Shown: positions 9,798-22,220 of the stretch, one piece after another
Layout: each line of letters begins with the position of its first letter
Position numbering within the stretch: position 1 is the first letter of the stretch
NCBI RefSeq assembly: GCF_000499845.2
Contig: NC_023757.2
Coordinates: 6,730,118-6,794,117, forward strand
Length of the DNA stretch: 64,000 bases
DNA from: Phaseolus vulgaris
Taxonomy: Eukaryota > Streptophyta > Magnoliopsida > Fabales > Fabaceae
Reading direction: 5' to 3'
Made by a program: the position numbers and the translations under genes
The notes under the pieces: generated by a model
What the model was told of the DNA's origin: nothing
What the model saw: the letters and a program-made list of their open reading frames with translations, nothing else
Database searches by the model: none

Positions 9798-10860
9798 TTA
9801 AACGTTTTTAATAGAATTATATTATGTTAATCAAATTATTTTTAATTGATATAATTGTTTTCATTAAATGATTAAATTATTATGTATTATGATCATTTCA
9901 AACGAGAAAAATAAAAGGTTCTAAATAATTTTTGGAGATTAAATTTTCATCTTGAATCATTCTTGTTATGTTAATAGGGTTTTTGGGTTTACATTTTTGT
10001 TGTACTTCATTTGTAATAAATTCACTGTATTCAAACTCTATTCTTTTCACTTTATTTTGTTAAATTTTGTTTATGGTTAAAAGTGTTGTGTTCTTGTAGA
10101 GTTCAATATCTACACTCTTGATTGTTCTTGTGTAACCTTGTGTGTTTTGTTTAGTGAATTCTCATTGGTTTGTTGAGTATTAGATTAGCTCTTGGTTAAG
10201 AGTAAATCAATATAAATATCTTGTGCAATCTCTCTCTTTTTCACTCTAATAAATGTTTTATAATTTGATTTAATGTGTTTTGTGTTTAAATCAATTGATA
10301 GAATTCTCGTAACAACTGGTTTAAATTCTGAATATATGTTTGTTGTGCTTTTTATAATCAATTCAATAGTAAAATCAATTAGTTAATTTTATTAAGTTTA
10401 CAATCTAACTCTAGTATTTGCGAATATTTTGTGGTACATAAAAATTAAACAAAATGATTAGTTGGAACAGATAATGAAAAGCAATAAGAAATTAAACTAA
10501 TTACCGCCAAGTGAGTACACTCTTCCCTGAGTTTTTTGAAAAAATTTCTCAAAGATTTTTAATGAGATCGAACTTTAATAAAATTACAAATTTCAAAAAA
10601 TATATGTTATCATAATTATTATTAATGTTAGAAGAAACAAACTCTTTTCTCATATTATGATTTTTATTATACTTATTATTATTAGTAATATTAATATTAT
10701 TAATAATATAAATTATATTAATAATAGTCATAATATAATATGATTAATATTATAATATTTTTAAATATTATTAATATAAATATTAATATTATCATTAATT
10801 TTAATAAAAATATTAATAACAATATTATCATTAATATCAATATTATTATTATTATTATTA
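9798..10860. other. AT-rich intergenic stretch, possible degraded LTR
   Basis: 9960-10400 has T-rich phrases such as GTTCTTGTAGAGTTC and repeated AAATCAATTGA, reminiscent of the end of a long copia LTR, but no boundaries or coding sequence are visible. 10550-10860 is almost pure ATT/AAT trinucleotide sequence. Confidence 0.4.
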
Positions 10861-11152
10861 AAATATTTTGTATGTAATACTTTATATACAGATACAATCC
10901 GTATGTAATTATTTATGTTTCATGGTGCCAAAATTACATACTGATTAAATCTGTATTTAATCACTTTTGGCTTACATACAGAAAAATTCGTATGTAATCA
11001 CTTTGGCTTACACACGGAAAAATCCGTACGTAAATATTCGTATGTAATCACTTTGACTTACATACGAAAAAATCTGTATGTAATGTCTATTTACATACTG
11101 AATTAAATCCGTATGTAATAATCGGTAAGTAAATGGACAATTTCTTGTAGTG
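10861..11152 (-). mobile_element. CACTA-type transposon terminus with subterminal repeats
   Basis: On the - strand the end at 11152 reads CACTACAAGAAATTG, the classic CACTA terminal motif. The adjoining ~290 bp carry about ten copies of TTACATAC/GTATGTAA in both orientations, usually next to GGATTT/AAATCC, as expected for subterminal transposase-binding repeats. No matching opposite end was found within several kb, so only one terminus is called. Confidence 0.65.
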
Positions 11153-11975
11153 AACAAAATCATTGATGAACCAAGAACTGGAAAGGCGGAAGCTGAAGCA
11201 AAGAGTTTTTGCGGGAAGATGAAGGAGTGGTGAGTTAAAGAGCATTTTTTAGACCGTTGAGAACCGTTCAGGGAAGAGAAACCACCACCCATCAGATGCT
11301 GACACGTGTTCAAAACAATTAATGACCCTTTGAACCACACCCTTTCACAAGTGACGTTCTCGGGAACCAACCCTGAGTGATCAGAATAATTCCTTCCTGT
11401 TAGCTTGGTGACTAACTAAGTCATCCTCTTTTCCCTGCCAACTCGGTGGTTAAACAATCATCCTCTCCTCCCTGTTCAGCTTGGTGCCTAACCAACTATC
11501 CTCTCCTCCCTTGTTGGGTCGGGTATGGTCCGAGCATACCACACTTTCCGCTTTGATCCTCCTTGAGTTTAGGCCAAGCATTCCAACCTCCTCAATTCTG
11601 GCAGCCCAAGTTCCAAGCCGAGCATGTCGACCTCCTCAATTTTGGCAGCTCGAGTTCCAGGCCAAACATGCCCACCTCCTCAATTTTGGCAACTCGAGTT
11701 CTAGGTCGAGCATGTTAACCTCCTCAATTCTGGTTGCTCAGGAAGACCGACCCTTTTCACCTTTCTTACTCGGTCCAAAGCCGAGAGACCTTACGCCAAC
11801 GTTGGAGTTCTCAAACATTAACCGAGTGTCGTCACCAAAACCACAAGCCGCGTTAAAAATCAACATCTGGCTGATTGGATTCACACCTCAGAAGGATGAA
11901 CCTACGAAACCAACATGTAAGATAAATGTCTCGGTCTTAAGCCTTTTTCACCTCGCACGCTCGGCTCAAGGCTGA
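11153..11975 (+). repeat. GC-richer tandem-repeat block, possible gypsy LTR fragment
   Basis: 11385-11510 holds three diverged ~45-bp units with the phrase CTTGGTG...TAACCAA. 11579-11750 holds four 44-bp units with the phrase ACCTCCTCAATTNTGGCA. Base composition is richer than its surroundings and the text (GCCGAGAGACCTT, CATCCCGGAACTGC just beyond) looks like a legume Ty3/gypsy LTR. No ends or target duplication were found. The open frame across it (11481-11975) reads the repeats and is not called as a gene. Confidence 0.45.
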
Positions 11976-12029
11976 GGGGCTCTGTACCATCCCGGAACTG
12001 CTGGGAATTGGGCTGAGTAGGCCGACCGA

Positions 12030-14430
12030 TAATTATGAGCTACTACTGCCATGATAATTATGAAGTAATCTTTCTTAAAAACAAACAAAAATGTTTCCTT
12101 TTGTAAAACCTTTGTCAACAAGTTAGGCCTTGTAACGTTTGAATCGACATAAAAGTCATGTTTAGTCTTAAAGACCCATTTACACCCAACTCTTTTACAT
12201 CCTTCTAGAAATTCCATAAGGCCCCATACATCATAATGTGCCATTGATTTAAGTTCATCTTTCATTTATCTAACCACTTATTAGAATTATTACCATTTGT
12301 GGATTCTGAAAATGAAACTCGATCATTGTCAATGCCTAAGTCATTTTCTGACTCTTGTGGATAAACCATATAATCATTCGAAATAGTAGATTTCCTTTCT
12401 TGTTGAGATCTTCTTAAAACCAAAACCTTAAACCCTAAAATATCCACTAATTGTTATTGCATCTAGTTTCTTTTCTTGCGGTCTAATTTTTGCCTGACAA
12501 CCCCAAACATGCAGGTGTTTCAAAATGGGTTTCCTATCTGTCCACAACTCAAAAGGTGTCTTTTGAACGAACTTACTAGAAACTTTGTTCAACAAATACA
12601 TGATAGTTTTTAAAGCATACATCAATATTGATACAGTAAAAATGAATTACTTAATATGCTCCTAACCATATCCATTAAGGTCTGGTTACACCTTTCTGGC
12701 ACACCATTTTGTTGTGGTGTACATGCATTGTGTATTGAGCACAAATACCTCGTTTCTCAAGGAACTTAGCAAATGGATCAGGATGTTGTCCATTTTCATC
12801 ATACTTTCCATAATATTCACCACCTCTATCTACCTTTCCATCTAATTGTCTTTCCACTTCATTTATATACATTTTCAAGCCATTCCCTGCTTGAGATTTC
12901 TCATGCAGTAGATAGACATAATCATAACGTGAAAAATCATCAATAAAGGTGATAACATTTCTTTCTTTATTGAAGGAATTTACATCAAAAGGTCCACATA
13001 TATCCGTCTGTACAATTTCAAGAAGTTGGATGCTTCTTGTGGCTCCTTTCTTTGTGTGTTTTTGTTTGTTTGCCTTTAATACATTCCAAACATACATTCA
13101 GATAAGTAAAATCTAAATTCGAAAGTATTTCATTTTTTACTAATTTTTGCATCCTTTCTTTGGAAATGTGTCCCAAACGCTTATGCCACAAGTAATCACA
13201 ACATTCGTTCATTAAACTTCATTTAGTGTTACATTATGATGTGAGGTTATAAGAGTTTCAACATATAAATTTTCAAGATACAATTTATATAAACCATTAT
13301 AAAAGTAGATCCAATCATACAAGTACGCTTGTAAAAGCTGAAACAATTATTCCTAAACTTAAAAGAGTATCCAAACTCATCCAGTTTAGACAAAGAAACT
13401 AAATTCCTGGAAATACTGGGTACATAAAAAGTATCAAACAAGTCTAAATGAAATCTAGTGTAAAGGATTAAACAATAAGTCCCGACAGTTTCCATTAGAA
13501 CCTTAACTCTATTCTCAATAAAAACAAACTTCTCATATGGGTTTATGATCCAGGTTGAAAGGAATCCCTGCATAATATTAGAAACATGAGTTCTCGATCT
13601 AAGAATCAATCCACCAAGTATTATGTGGAACTTTAATTAAGTTTGATTCAAAACATACATAGGCATTATGTTTTTCTTTCTTTTCGAACCAAGCTTTACG
13701 TTTAGAGTAGTCCTTCTGGAAATGTCCATATTTCCAAAAAAAATGACATTTGTCATTTTTCTTCTGGATTTTAGTAGAAGATTCGTTAATTTTTCATGGT
13801 TTTTACCCTTTCCATGTTTTTTATGAACTTCTTGCCAGCTCCCAAATTATTCACATAATGAATGGAGTGGTTTCCTTGATTCGTAAGTCTGGTCTCTTCC
13901 TGAACTAACATACCATGCAATTCATGTACATTCCATTTGTCTTTCATGGTTTTATAGTTCAATGAAAGGGGTCATACTCAGACGATAATGAGTTCAAGAT
14001 GAACTGCACAAGAAATTTTTCATCCGCTATCTTTCAAATAGACTTAAGTCTTGCTGCAATATTTGTCATCTCAATGACATGTTCATGCATAGTACGAGAA
14101 TCATCAAATTTCATGGTAGTTAAGGTACTCATTAATGTCTCAGTAAGAGACTAATCAACAGTTTGGGAGCGCTCTTCCACAAATCTCATAAACTCTTTTG
14201 CACTCTCAATTTTGGAAAGAGTTGACTTAATATTACTTACTATGTTCATTCACATAAACATCAAGCTAAGTTTGTTTGACCTTTCCCAAGTCTTATAATG
14301 AGCTTTCTTTTCATTGCTACTAGTATCAGTAGTAATAACAGGTTTCTCAATTTGAAAAGTCAAATCAAGAAGATCCAAAATGCCTAAGTAAGATTGAACT
14401 TATTCACTCCAATCAGAAAAATTTAATCCA
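12030..14430 (-). pseudogene. Copia C, degraded Ty1/copia gag to early RT
   Basis: Read on the - strand, short frames follow one another. They are gag with a zinc-knuckle-like region near 13740, a protease/spacer segment (13609-13247), the LWHKRLGHIS pre-integrase motif (about 13180), an integrase core with DICGPF, FIDDFSRYDYVYLL and ERKG-like text (13097-12675), an integrase C-terminus with WGCQAKI (12625-12428), and an RT start with GCKWVFKTK ending near 12037 at ..IMAVVAH. It has many frameshifts and stops and the rest of RT and RNase H is absent. It joins GC-richer repeat DNA at 12030. No LTRs were recognised. It is a different lineage from A and B. Confidence 0.8.
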
Positions 14431-15350
14431 TTAAAGATGGGAACATATACTACAATTAATACATGCTTAATTAACATTAATACTTTGAATCATAAATTAA
14501 ACATACAATACATATTCAGATAACAAACAAACATTATATGCATATTAATATTCTTCTTTGGGTGATACATTAATACACAAAATATAATGATGCTAATAAT
14601 ATTAACATTATTCGGCAAGATATATGTATTAACTAGATATATTTATTATCTTTGGATGTATGAATAAAGTTAATAATGCATGCTTACTACCAACAATCAT
14701 ATCCATTGATTATAAGAACAACTAATCAACCTTTGAGTTATCCATAAATATTTTATAATAATAAATTTTAATTTACTTATAAATTAATTATTTATAAATT
14801 AGCATTCATTTTATTTTATAGAGAAATAAAGTTTGTAATATTCTAAAGGCAATTGAAATAAAGTTCTCATTACAAACCTATTATACAATTAATTTCAACA
14901 ATAGATATTTGAAAATACCCCTCCACATAAAATCCTTAACCATTTGAGCAAATTCCAAAATTTGCAATTATGCTTTGGGATTTCGAAAGCAATATCGGTG
15001 GCCGAAAAAACCTTTCATCAAACTCCTCGTTTGAACTCTATTAGAAAATTCAACGATTGCATCATAAAATTAATTTACGTTTGGTCATACAAGTTTTTTT
15101 ATAAAGGAATACCAATTTTATTGTAAGACGTAATATATTATGTAAGGTGCAATAAAGAATTCAATAAAAAAAAAACAATAAACTTAGTCATTCATGTGGG
15201 TCCCATAATTGATCTTAAGGCATAATATAATAACGTAAGGGTAAGGTGCACTAAAGAATGAGCAAAAACAAAAGATTCTTATCTTAATTCTATGTGAAAG
15301 TAGTTTTTTTAATTATATTTTCTGAATCTATTTTTCTGACAATTTTTTTT
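14431..15350. other. AT-rich intergenic stretch, no gene seen
   Basis: Nothing recognisable. The 60-residue frame at 14944 has no supporting features. Confidence 0.55.
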
Positions 15351-17054
15351 GTCACACCTTTTTTTTTTATGCACGTGATAGGTTTCACAACATTCTTTTC
15401 GTAAAAACAGAAGCCTATATTTTTTAATCTCCATCAAATCAAATTTCATTAGAAATCATAAGATATATATAATCTCTGACATTAGTCATTTATTTTCTTA
15501 AATCACGTTTAGGTCCAAGACTCAAAGAGTCATTCTAAAATTATTTTACATTACATAATTTTCTAACACGTATCTCCCAGCCCATATACCACTATCCTTC
15601 CCTGGTTTTCTGTACGCCGTTCACTGCGCCTGCACCACACCCCAGCCACGCCGTGCAACCACCGCATCACCCTCCGCGCCCAGCTGCCACTACACTGCAA
15701 CAGCAACCCTAGCTCCACCACTCCACTCTGCACCCGCCTGCCGCTTCCAGCCACTCCGCACCACACCCATTGAACATCCCTGCACCCCCAGAAACGTAGC
15801 CCCGCTCCTCCGGTCATGCACCACGGTAGCCTCCAGCAGTGCCGCCGCCTGCAAGCGCCCAGACCAAACCACCGCACCAGCTCTATCATCCACCACCTGC
15901 TTCCGGTCACCTCGACAACTCCAGCAATTCCCGCCAGTACCATCTCCTCCCTGCACCGCCGCTGCGCCGTCAACCGCATCTCCACCACCACCATTTATGC
16001 ACCCCGCTGCATAAGAGGGAGACCCACGTAAAAAAATGAAAAAGGGAAATAGAGAGAGGAGAGAGAATAAGTGGGTCCCACGGATTTTTAAAAAAGGAAA
16101 AGAAAAAATTGGGCCCATTAATCTGGCCCAGTATTCTTTTGCTTGCAGTACCTCTTCTTTTACATTCGCATCCCTTTCCTCTGTTAAAAAAACAAAGAGA
16201 AGCCTCGGCCCATTCTGCAGCCAAGCCTTTTTCTATTTGCCACACACTTTTTCTTATGTGTACCAATATGTTTCTTTTGAAGCCTGAGCCCATCAGCTGA
16301 CCGGCACTTTTATCTATATGTCACCCTTTTTACATTTTATACACCGAACCACCCTAAGTGCAGACCTTTAAGCTGGCCTATCACCAGTGCTATTTATCAC
16401 TCGAGCTTTCCATTCATACCACCAGCCTCTTAAGCCGACCTATACGCTGGCCCATAAATTCGTCTATTTGTTACTCGCTCTTTCCATATAAACACCTCAC
16501 TAGTTTTTTTAAATCTGGCTCCGTACGCTGCCCATAATTTCTGGTATTTGTCACTTGCGTTCTCCATAAATACGGTTTTTATAACTGCACTACCAAGATT
16601 TTGGAAAGCCCAGGGCCCCTGCATCTGGCCCAGCACTTTGGGTATTTATCACACCCTCCTTTTTATTAGTAGACCCATCAACTCATATTTTCTAAAAATT
16701 ATAAAACTTAAAAAATTAAAAAATATTTTTTTCAATAAGTTAAACCTTTAGAACTGCTTAAACTTTGATCTTTCCTTACGAAAAAAAATATGTAGGACCA
16801 AGGTTTATCCTTGGATCCCAAATAAAACATTTAAAAATATTTTCTTTATTTTTAAACAAATATTTATATTTTTGTTTTATGGGAAAAAATAAAATTTTTT
16901 AAAATCACATTCATTTTACATATTTAATTAAAGATATCATCTTCAGACAGACGTTGTAGGGGTGCTAATTCCTTTCCTACATGAAACCAACTCCCACAAA
17001 TCTGGTTTGCATACCATTTTTTTGGTTTTTCCATAGTTTTCCACAATAAACTAG
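15351..17054 (+). repeat. Putative Tat/Ogre-like LTR (element J)
   Basis: A GC-rich island at 15560-16000 (CCACGCC, CACCGCC runs) is followed by T-rich text with repeated TGGCCCA/ATTTNTCAC phrases (16120-16660) and then ACTAGGG, directly before a primer-site-like TGGCGACTC. This order resembles legume Ogre/Tat elements. The left edge (TGTCACACC at 15351) is a guess. The overlapping frames at 15563-16118 on the - strand are products of the GC-rich composition. Confidence 0.4.
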
Positions 17055-17126
17055 GGTGGCGACTCTCATTCTTAGTAAAAATAATATTTATTCTTTGTCA
17101 TCCCATCGTTGTGACCTTGGCCTATC
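17055..17126 (+). promoter_or_regulatory. Putative tRNA-Arg-type primer-binding site and short leader of element J
   Basis: TGGCGACTCTCATTC follows an ACTAGGG spacer, as in Tat/Ogre-lineage gypsy elements primed by tRNA-Arg. About 60 bp of leader follow before copia D sequence begins, so the element is cut off here. Confidence 0.4.
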
Positions 17127-17803
17127 ACGTGCATGGATACAATCCGTTTGTTAATTTCTTTAACAACTCAAATGAAGTGGAAGATTTATCAACTTGATAT
17201 GAAATTTGCATTCTTAAATGACTATCTAGAAGAAGTCTATACTGAGGGCTTTTTCACTTGATGAACATGAAAATAAGGTTCTAAAATTGAAGAGAGATTT
17301 TTATGGATTAAAGCTAACACCAATAACATGAAGTCTCCATATTAACAAGTACTTCCAATATAATGATTTTGACTGATGTATTAATGAGTATGATATGTAT
17401 GTAAAAATTCATGATAATGAATATATTTTGATTGTTTGTCTCTGTGTAGATGATCTTATATGCACTAGCAGCAATCCAAGCTTATTTGAAGAATTCAAGA
17501 AGGTGATGTCATATCAGTTTAAGATAGCAGGCATAGGGCTCTCATGTTATACTATTTGGGCCTAAAGGTTAAGCTTTGGAGGAAGGTGTCTTCATTTCTC
17601 AAGAAAGCTATGCAAAAAAGGTTTTTGAAGAAATTTAAAATGTTTGATTATAATCTAGTGAACACACCCATGGAGAGTGAGATAAAATTATCAAAGTTTG
17701 AAGATGGTGTAAAAGAGAATCCTATTTTTGTTAAAAAGCCTCGATGGAAGTTTGAAATACTTAACATGTACAAGGTCCAATTTTTTTTATCCAGTAGGAG
17801 TAG
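17127..17803 (+). pseudogene. Copia D, 5' part: reverse transcriptase remnant
   Basis: In shifting frames the + strand gives RT segments: IYQLDMKFAFLN, LKRDFYGLK, a VDDLICTSS catalytic-region match, YYLGLKV, and KKFKMFDYNLVNTPMES. The integrase and earlier parts are missing. It is cut at 17803 by the insertion of element B and resumes at 22226. The 5-bp target AGTAG (17799-17803) is duplicated at 22221-22225, and the reading frame matches across the two halves once the insertion is ignored. Confidence 0.85.
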
Positions 17804-18083
17804 TATTACAGTAAATGGAGATGAATATTCCTTATCTGATGTGATGCTTTAATGTAGCGTACGTAATCGCACGTAATCATAATGAAGAAAGAGAGGTTTT
17901 GATGAACCCTAATTATAGAGAAAAATAAATATAACAAAAACTTTTATTCACTTGTATATTAGAGAGTAAAATACATGGTGTATATATAAGAAAAAGATTA
18001 AGACCTAGATGAAACAGAAAAGGAAAGTTGGGTCAAACAAACAAAGCCCAATAATTTAAAATAGAAAATTAAATATATTAACA
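17804..18083 (-). repeat. Copia B 3' LTR
   Basis: 280 bp, matching 21951-22220. It is 10 bp longer because of a local duplication around CGTAATCGCA (about 17860). Confidence 0.95.
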
Positions 18084-18089
18084 CCCCCC

Positions 18090-21000
18090 TCAAGCTGGGG
18101 AGTAGATATTTGTCAGGCCCAGCTTGGATTTGAGAGTAGAGAATTGGGCGGAAGCAAGGGGCTTGGTGAATATGTCAGCAACTTGCATTGCAGAAGTAAT
18201 GGGTAGTAGTTTGAGGAGACCAGAGTTAAGTTTTTCACGAACTAGGTGGCAATCAATTTCGATATGCTTGGTTCGTTCATGAAAAACTTGATTGGAAGCT
18301 ATTTGAAGGGCAGATTTGTTGTCACAGTACAGGGTTGCAGGCTGGGAGAGAGGAAGATGTAAATCCTGAAGGAGGTAAGACAACCATTGTAACTCACATG
18401 TGGTGGTGGCAAGGGCTCTATACTCGGCTTCAGAGGAGCTGCGGGAGATAGTTGATTGCTTCTTTGATTTCCATGATATTAGGGAGTCTCCTAAGTAGAT
18501 GGAATATCCAGTGACAGATTTGCGTGTGGTAGGACATGTTGCCCAGTCAGAGTCACTAAAACCACAAAGGTGAAGTGAATTAGTGTGAGAAAAATATAGT
18601 CCTTCACCAGGGGTGCCCTTGAGGTAACGCAAAAGACGTGAGACAGCTTGCTGATGATGAGTTGTGGGTGCAGATATGAATTGGCTTAAATTGTGGACAG
18701 CGAAGGCGATGTCTGGTCGCGTGTTGGTTAAGTAAATTAGACGTCCAAGGAGTCTTCTGTATTGAGAAGTGGCATCAGCATCGAGAGGTGAGCCTTGGTC
18801 GGGAGAGAGACAGGAGGTGTGAGTCATAGGAGTGGCCACAGGTGCAAAGTCAAGCATGCCAGTTTCTTGAAGGAGATCAAGAGTATACTTGCGTTGACTT
18901 AAATGAAGACCAGTACTGTTGCGAGCAATTTCCAGTCCCAAAAAGTAAGTGAGATTACCTAAATTTTTTTATCTTGAAGTGATGGTGAAGGGATGCAGTA
19001 ATTGTATTGATTTCCTCCGTGTCATCACCAGTTAAGAGCAAGTCATCAACATAAACAAGAATAACACTGAGTTTATCATTATTATATTTAAGAAAAAGAG
19101 AGTGATCAGCAACACAAATAGAGTAATTATTTGATAAAAGAAAAGTAGAAAGTTTGGCATACCATTGGCGACTAGCTTGACGAAGGCCATACAAAGACCG
19201 TTGAAGCTTGCAAACATGCTGGGGAGAAGGAAGAGAGAGGCCAGGTGGAAGGGTCATGTATATCTCTTCATGGAGATCACCATGAAGAAATGCATTATTG
19301 ACATCAAGTTGTTTTAAAATCCAATTTTTGGTAGTGGCAATAGCAAGCAGAAGGCGGAGGGTAGTAAGTTTAGCAACAAGTGCAAAAGTGTCTAAGAAAT
19401 CAAGTCCTTCAAGTTGGGTAAACCCTTTGGCAACAACTCTAGCTTTGTGGTGCTCAACAGTGCCATCAGAATGGTATTTGATTTTATATACCCATTTACA
19501 ACCAATAGTTTTCTTTCCTGGAGGGAGAGGGGTAAGTTGCCAAGTATTGTTAGCAGGAAGAGCTTGAAGCTCATCTTGCATGGCAGATTGCCAAGAAGCA
19601 TGTTTGGAGGCTTCGTTATATGTTCGAGGTTCAGGATGAGAATTGATAGAGGAAATAACATTTCTAAAATTGGAAGATAAGGAATTGTAAGACAAGTAAT
19701 TATGAATAGGATATCTACTACTTACAGTGTTGGTTGCAGTGTGGAAATCTGCAAGATAGGCAGGTTGTCGGTGAGGACGAGCTGATCTTCTTGGAAATTG
19801 GGGTGAGATGCTTCCTGGAGATGTAGGCGGTGATAATTCTGATGGAGGTGCAATGTTGGATGCAGGAGCAGAGGCACTATTTGTTGGAAGATCATAGGAT
19901 AATGAGGCTGGTGGAGGAACAATATTGGGTGCAGGAGTAGAGGCACATGGCTCGACAGGAGGTGTAGTATCAGAAAAAAAATCAAAAGCAAAATTATATG
20001 CATTAGGAATAGGGAGAGATAAAGTGTTAGGGTCCTTAGGCAAGCCACTGTCCAATTTATATGGAAAGTGGTTTTCATGAAAGATTACATGTCTTGATAT
20101 CTCTATGCTATGAAACTTTAAATTTAAGATAATATAACCTTTTGTATTTTGTGGGAAGCCAAGAAAAATACCTTTGATAGATCTATCATCTAATTTTTTC
20201 CTGTGCAGTAATGGTACTAGCATAACAGAGACAACCAAACACTTTTAGAAAGGAAATGTCATATGGTTTTCCAAACAACTTTTCATGAGGAGTGATGTTA
20301 TCAAGTAATGGAGTAGGAATAACATTTATTAAGACAACAACATGATTTACAGCAAATTCCCAAAAAATAGGAGGAAGATTTGCTTGAAAAAGTAAAGCCC
20401 GGGTTACATTTAGTATGTGTTGATGTTTACGTTCTACAATGCCATTTTGTTGTGGTGTTTCAACACAAGATTTTTGATGTATAATTCCCTTTGAAGCATA
20501 AAAATTTGACATAGCAAACTCAATACCATTGTCAGTACGAATCGTTTTGATATTAGTTTTGAAATGATTTTGAACGAAAATAGTGAAGTTAATTATGTGT
20601 TGACGCACTTCAGATTTGTTATGCAGCAGAATAACCCAAGTATAACGCGAGTAATCATCAACAATAGTCAAGAAATAACGAAAACCTTGCATAGAAATTA
20701 TGGAACATGGTTCCCAAATATCAAAGTGTACAAGATCAAAAATAGCAGAGGTAACAGTATTACTTAAAGTGAAAGGAAGTTTTCTCTTTTTGCACGACTA
20801 CAAGTGTCACATACATGATGAGTATCAACAGTAATAAAAGAGTATTGTTTGCTTAAGACATGTAATCTTTCATGTGAAGGGTGTCCTAGTCTATAATGCC
20901 ATAGTGTTTTGTCTGTGATATTACAATTAATAAAAGGAGCAAAACAATGCGGTTTAGAATGACTAGAAGCACGCAAGGTAGTGACAAGGTACAAGCCAGC

Positions 21001-21842
21001 GGTGGCTTTAACTGTACCAATCCTCTCTTGAGTGAGATTGTCTTGTATAATGCAATGGGTTGAAGTGAAAGTTAAAGTGCATTTAAGTTGGTGTGTGAGT
21101 TTAGAAACAGATATTAAGTTTAATTGAAAATGAGGCACGTATAACACATCAGACAAATAAAACTGATAAAAAAAACGTACTAAACCAGAATATGTGACAT
21201 AAACAGTTTGGCCATTTGGAAGACTAATTAAGACAGGTTTAATTTTAGTATAAGTAGTAAAAACGTTCAAATTGTGACAAACATGATCAGTGGCACCAGA
21301 ATCAATAATCCAATATTCTTTTATAGAAGATAGTGAAGAGAGAAACTTACCTGTTGAAGAATGCTCAGTATTGGGGATTTCATCCGTAGAGATGGTGCCG
21401 ACTTGATTAATTTGAGTGTGAGGGGCAGGATCCTCAAGGTTTTGCTGACGCAAAATGTTGGTAAGGAATTGACACTGTTGTGATGTAAGTTGAATCCCCT
21501 TTACATCCTGTTCTTTAGGAAAAAGCTCAGAAAAAGTGTCAGTAGTAATCATATTATTGGCTTGGGATGTCCAATTGGTGAATTTGTAGCCAGGAGGGAA
21601 CCCATGCTTTTTATAACATGTGTCAACAGTGTGGCCAAGACGATTACAAAAAGTGCAGACTTTTCTATGAAAGAAAACTTTGAGGTTTTAACATTACCAG
21701 AAGGAAAACCCACTTTGCGAAAACAAACAGCCTCAGTATGACCATATTTACCACAAAAATTGCATGTAATAGTGTGACTACTATTAAGACTATGAAGACT
21801 AAGGTTTTCATTAAACATTGTTGAAAAGATTTTTAAAACCAA
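18090..21842 (-). pseudogene. Copia B gag(remnant)-pol, several frameshifts
   Basis: Starting near 21820 on the - strand, the first frame begins just before a zinc knuckle C-X2-C-X4-H-X4-C (CNFCGKYGHTEAVC). A second knuckle follows in another frame (about 21650). The protease motif IDSGATDHVC lies near 21300, LWHYRLGHPS near 20900, an integrase core with TIVDDYSRYTW and RTDNGIEF at 20692-20186, an RT with KQLDVNNAFLHGDL, YGLRQASRQW and YVDDLLLTG at 20238-18955, and RNase H with SSSEAEYRALA at 18941-18090. Frame breaks lie near 21660, 20790, 20205 and 18965. The usual ~250-residue Gag N-terminal domain is absent: the leader runs straight into the knuckle region. Confidence 0.9.
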
Positions 21843-21938
21843 TCAAGATTTTGAAAGAGAACAGAAAAAAAAAACCAAGAACAGCAAAGAGGGAAATAAA
21901 AATCAGAGAGAAGCGCAGTAGAACTCTTCATTCGAAGA

Positions 21939-21950
21939 GCTCTGATACCA
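21939..21950 (-). promoter_or_regulatory. Copia B primer-binding site
   Basis: TGGTATCAGAGC directly after the LTR end TAATA, complementary to the 3' end of initiator tRNA-Met. Confidence 0.9.
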
Positions 21951-22220
21951 TATTACAGTAAATGAAGATGAATATTCCTTGTTTGATGTGATGCTTTAAT
22001 GTAGCGTACATAATCGTAATGAAGAAAGAGAGGTTTTGATGAACCCTAATTGTAGAAAAAAATAAATATAACAAAAACTTTTATTCACTTGTATATTAGA
22101 GAGTAAAATACATGGTGTATATATAAGAAAAAGATTAAGACCTAGCTGAAACAGAAAAGGAAAGTTGGGTCAAACAAACAAAGCCCATAATTTAAAATAG
22201 AAAATTAAATATATTAACAA
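21951..22220 (-). repeat. Copia B 5' LTR
   Basis: 270 bp, the partner of 17804-18083. Followed by the duplicated target AGTAG at 22221-22225. Confidence 0.95.

Larger units (their letters stand above)
17804..22220 (-). mobile_element. Copia B, complete Ty1/copia insertion with target-site duplication
   Basis: A 4417-bp element on the - strand. The LTRs are 22220-21951 (5') and 18083-17804 (3'), each starting TGTTAATATATTT and ending ACTGTAATA. The primer site TGGTATCAGAGC is at 21950-21939 and the purine tract at about 18095-18084. The flanking 5-bp duplication is AGTAG. The LTRs differ by about seven substitutions and two indels by hand count, implying an age of the order of a million years. 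It sits inside copia D and is therefore younger. Structurally complete but coding-dead. Confidence 0.95.

Noticed and set aside
15563..16118. Overlapping ~140-residue ORFs on the - strand in a GC-rich patch
   Set aside because: Trp/Arg/Gly-rich composition, several frames open at once, no domain. Explained by GC-rich LTR-like DNA.
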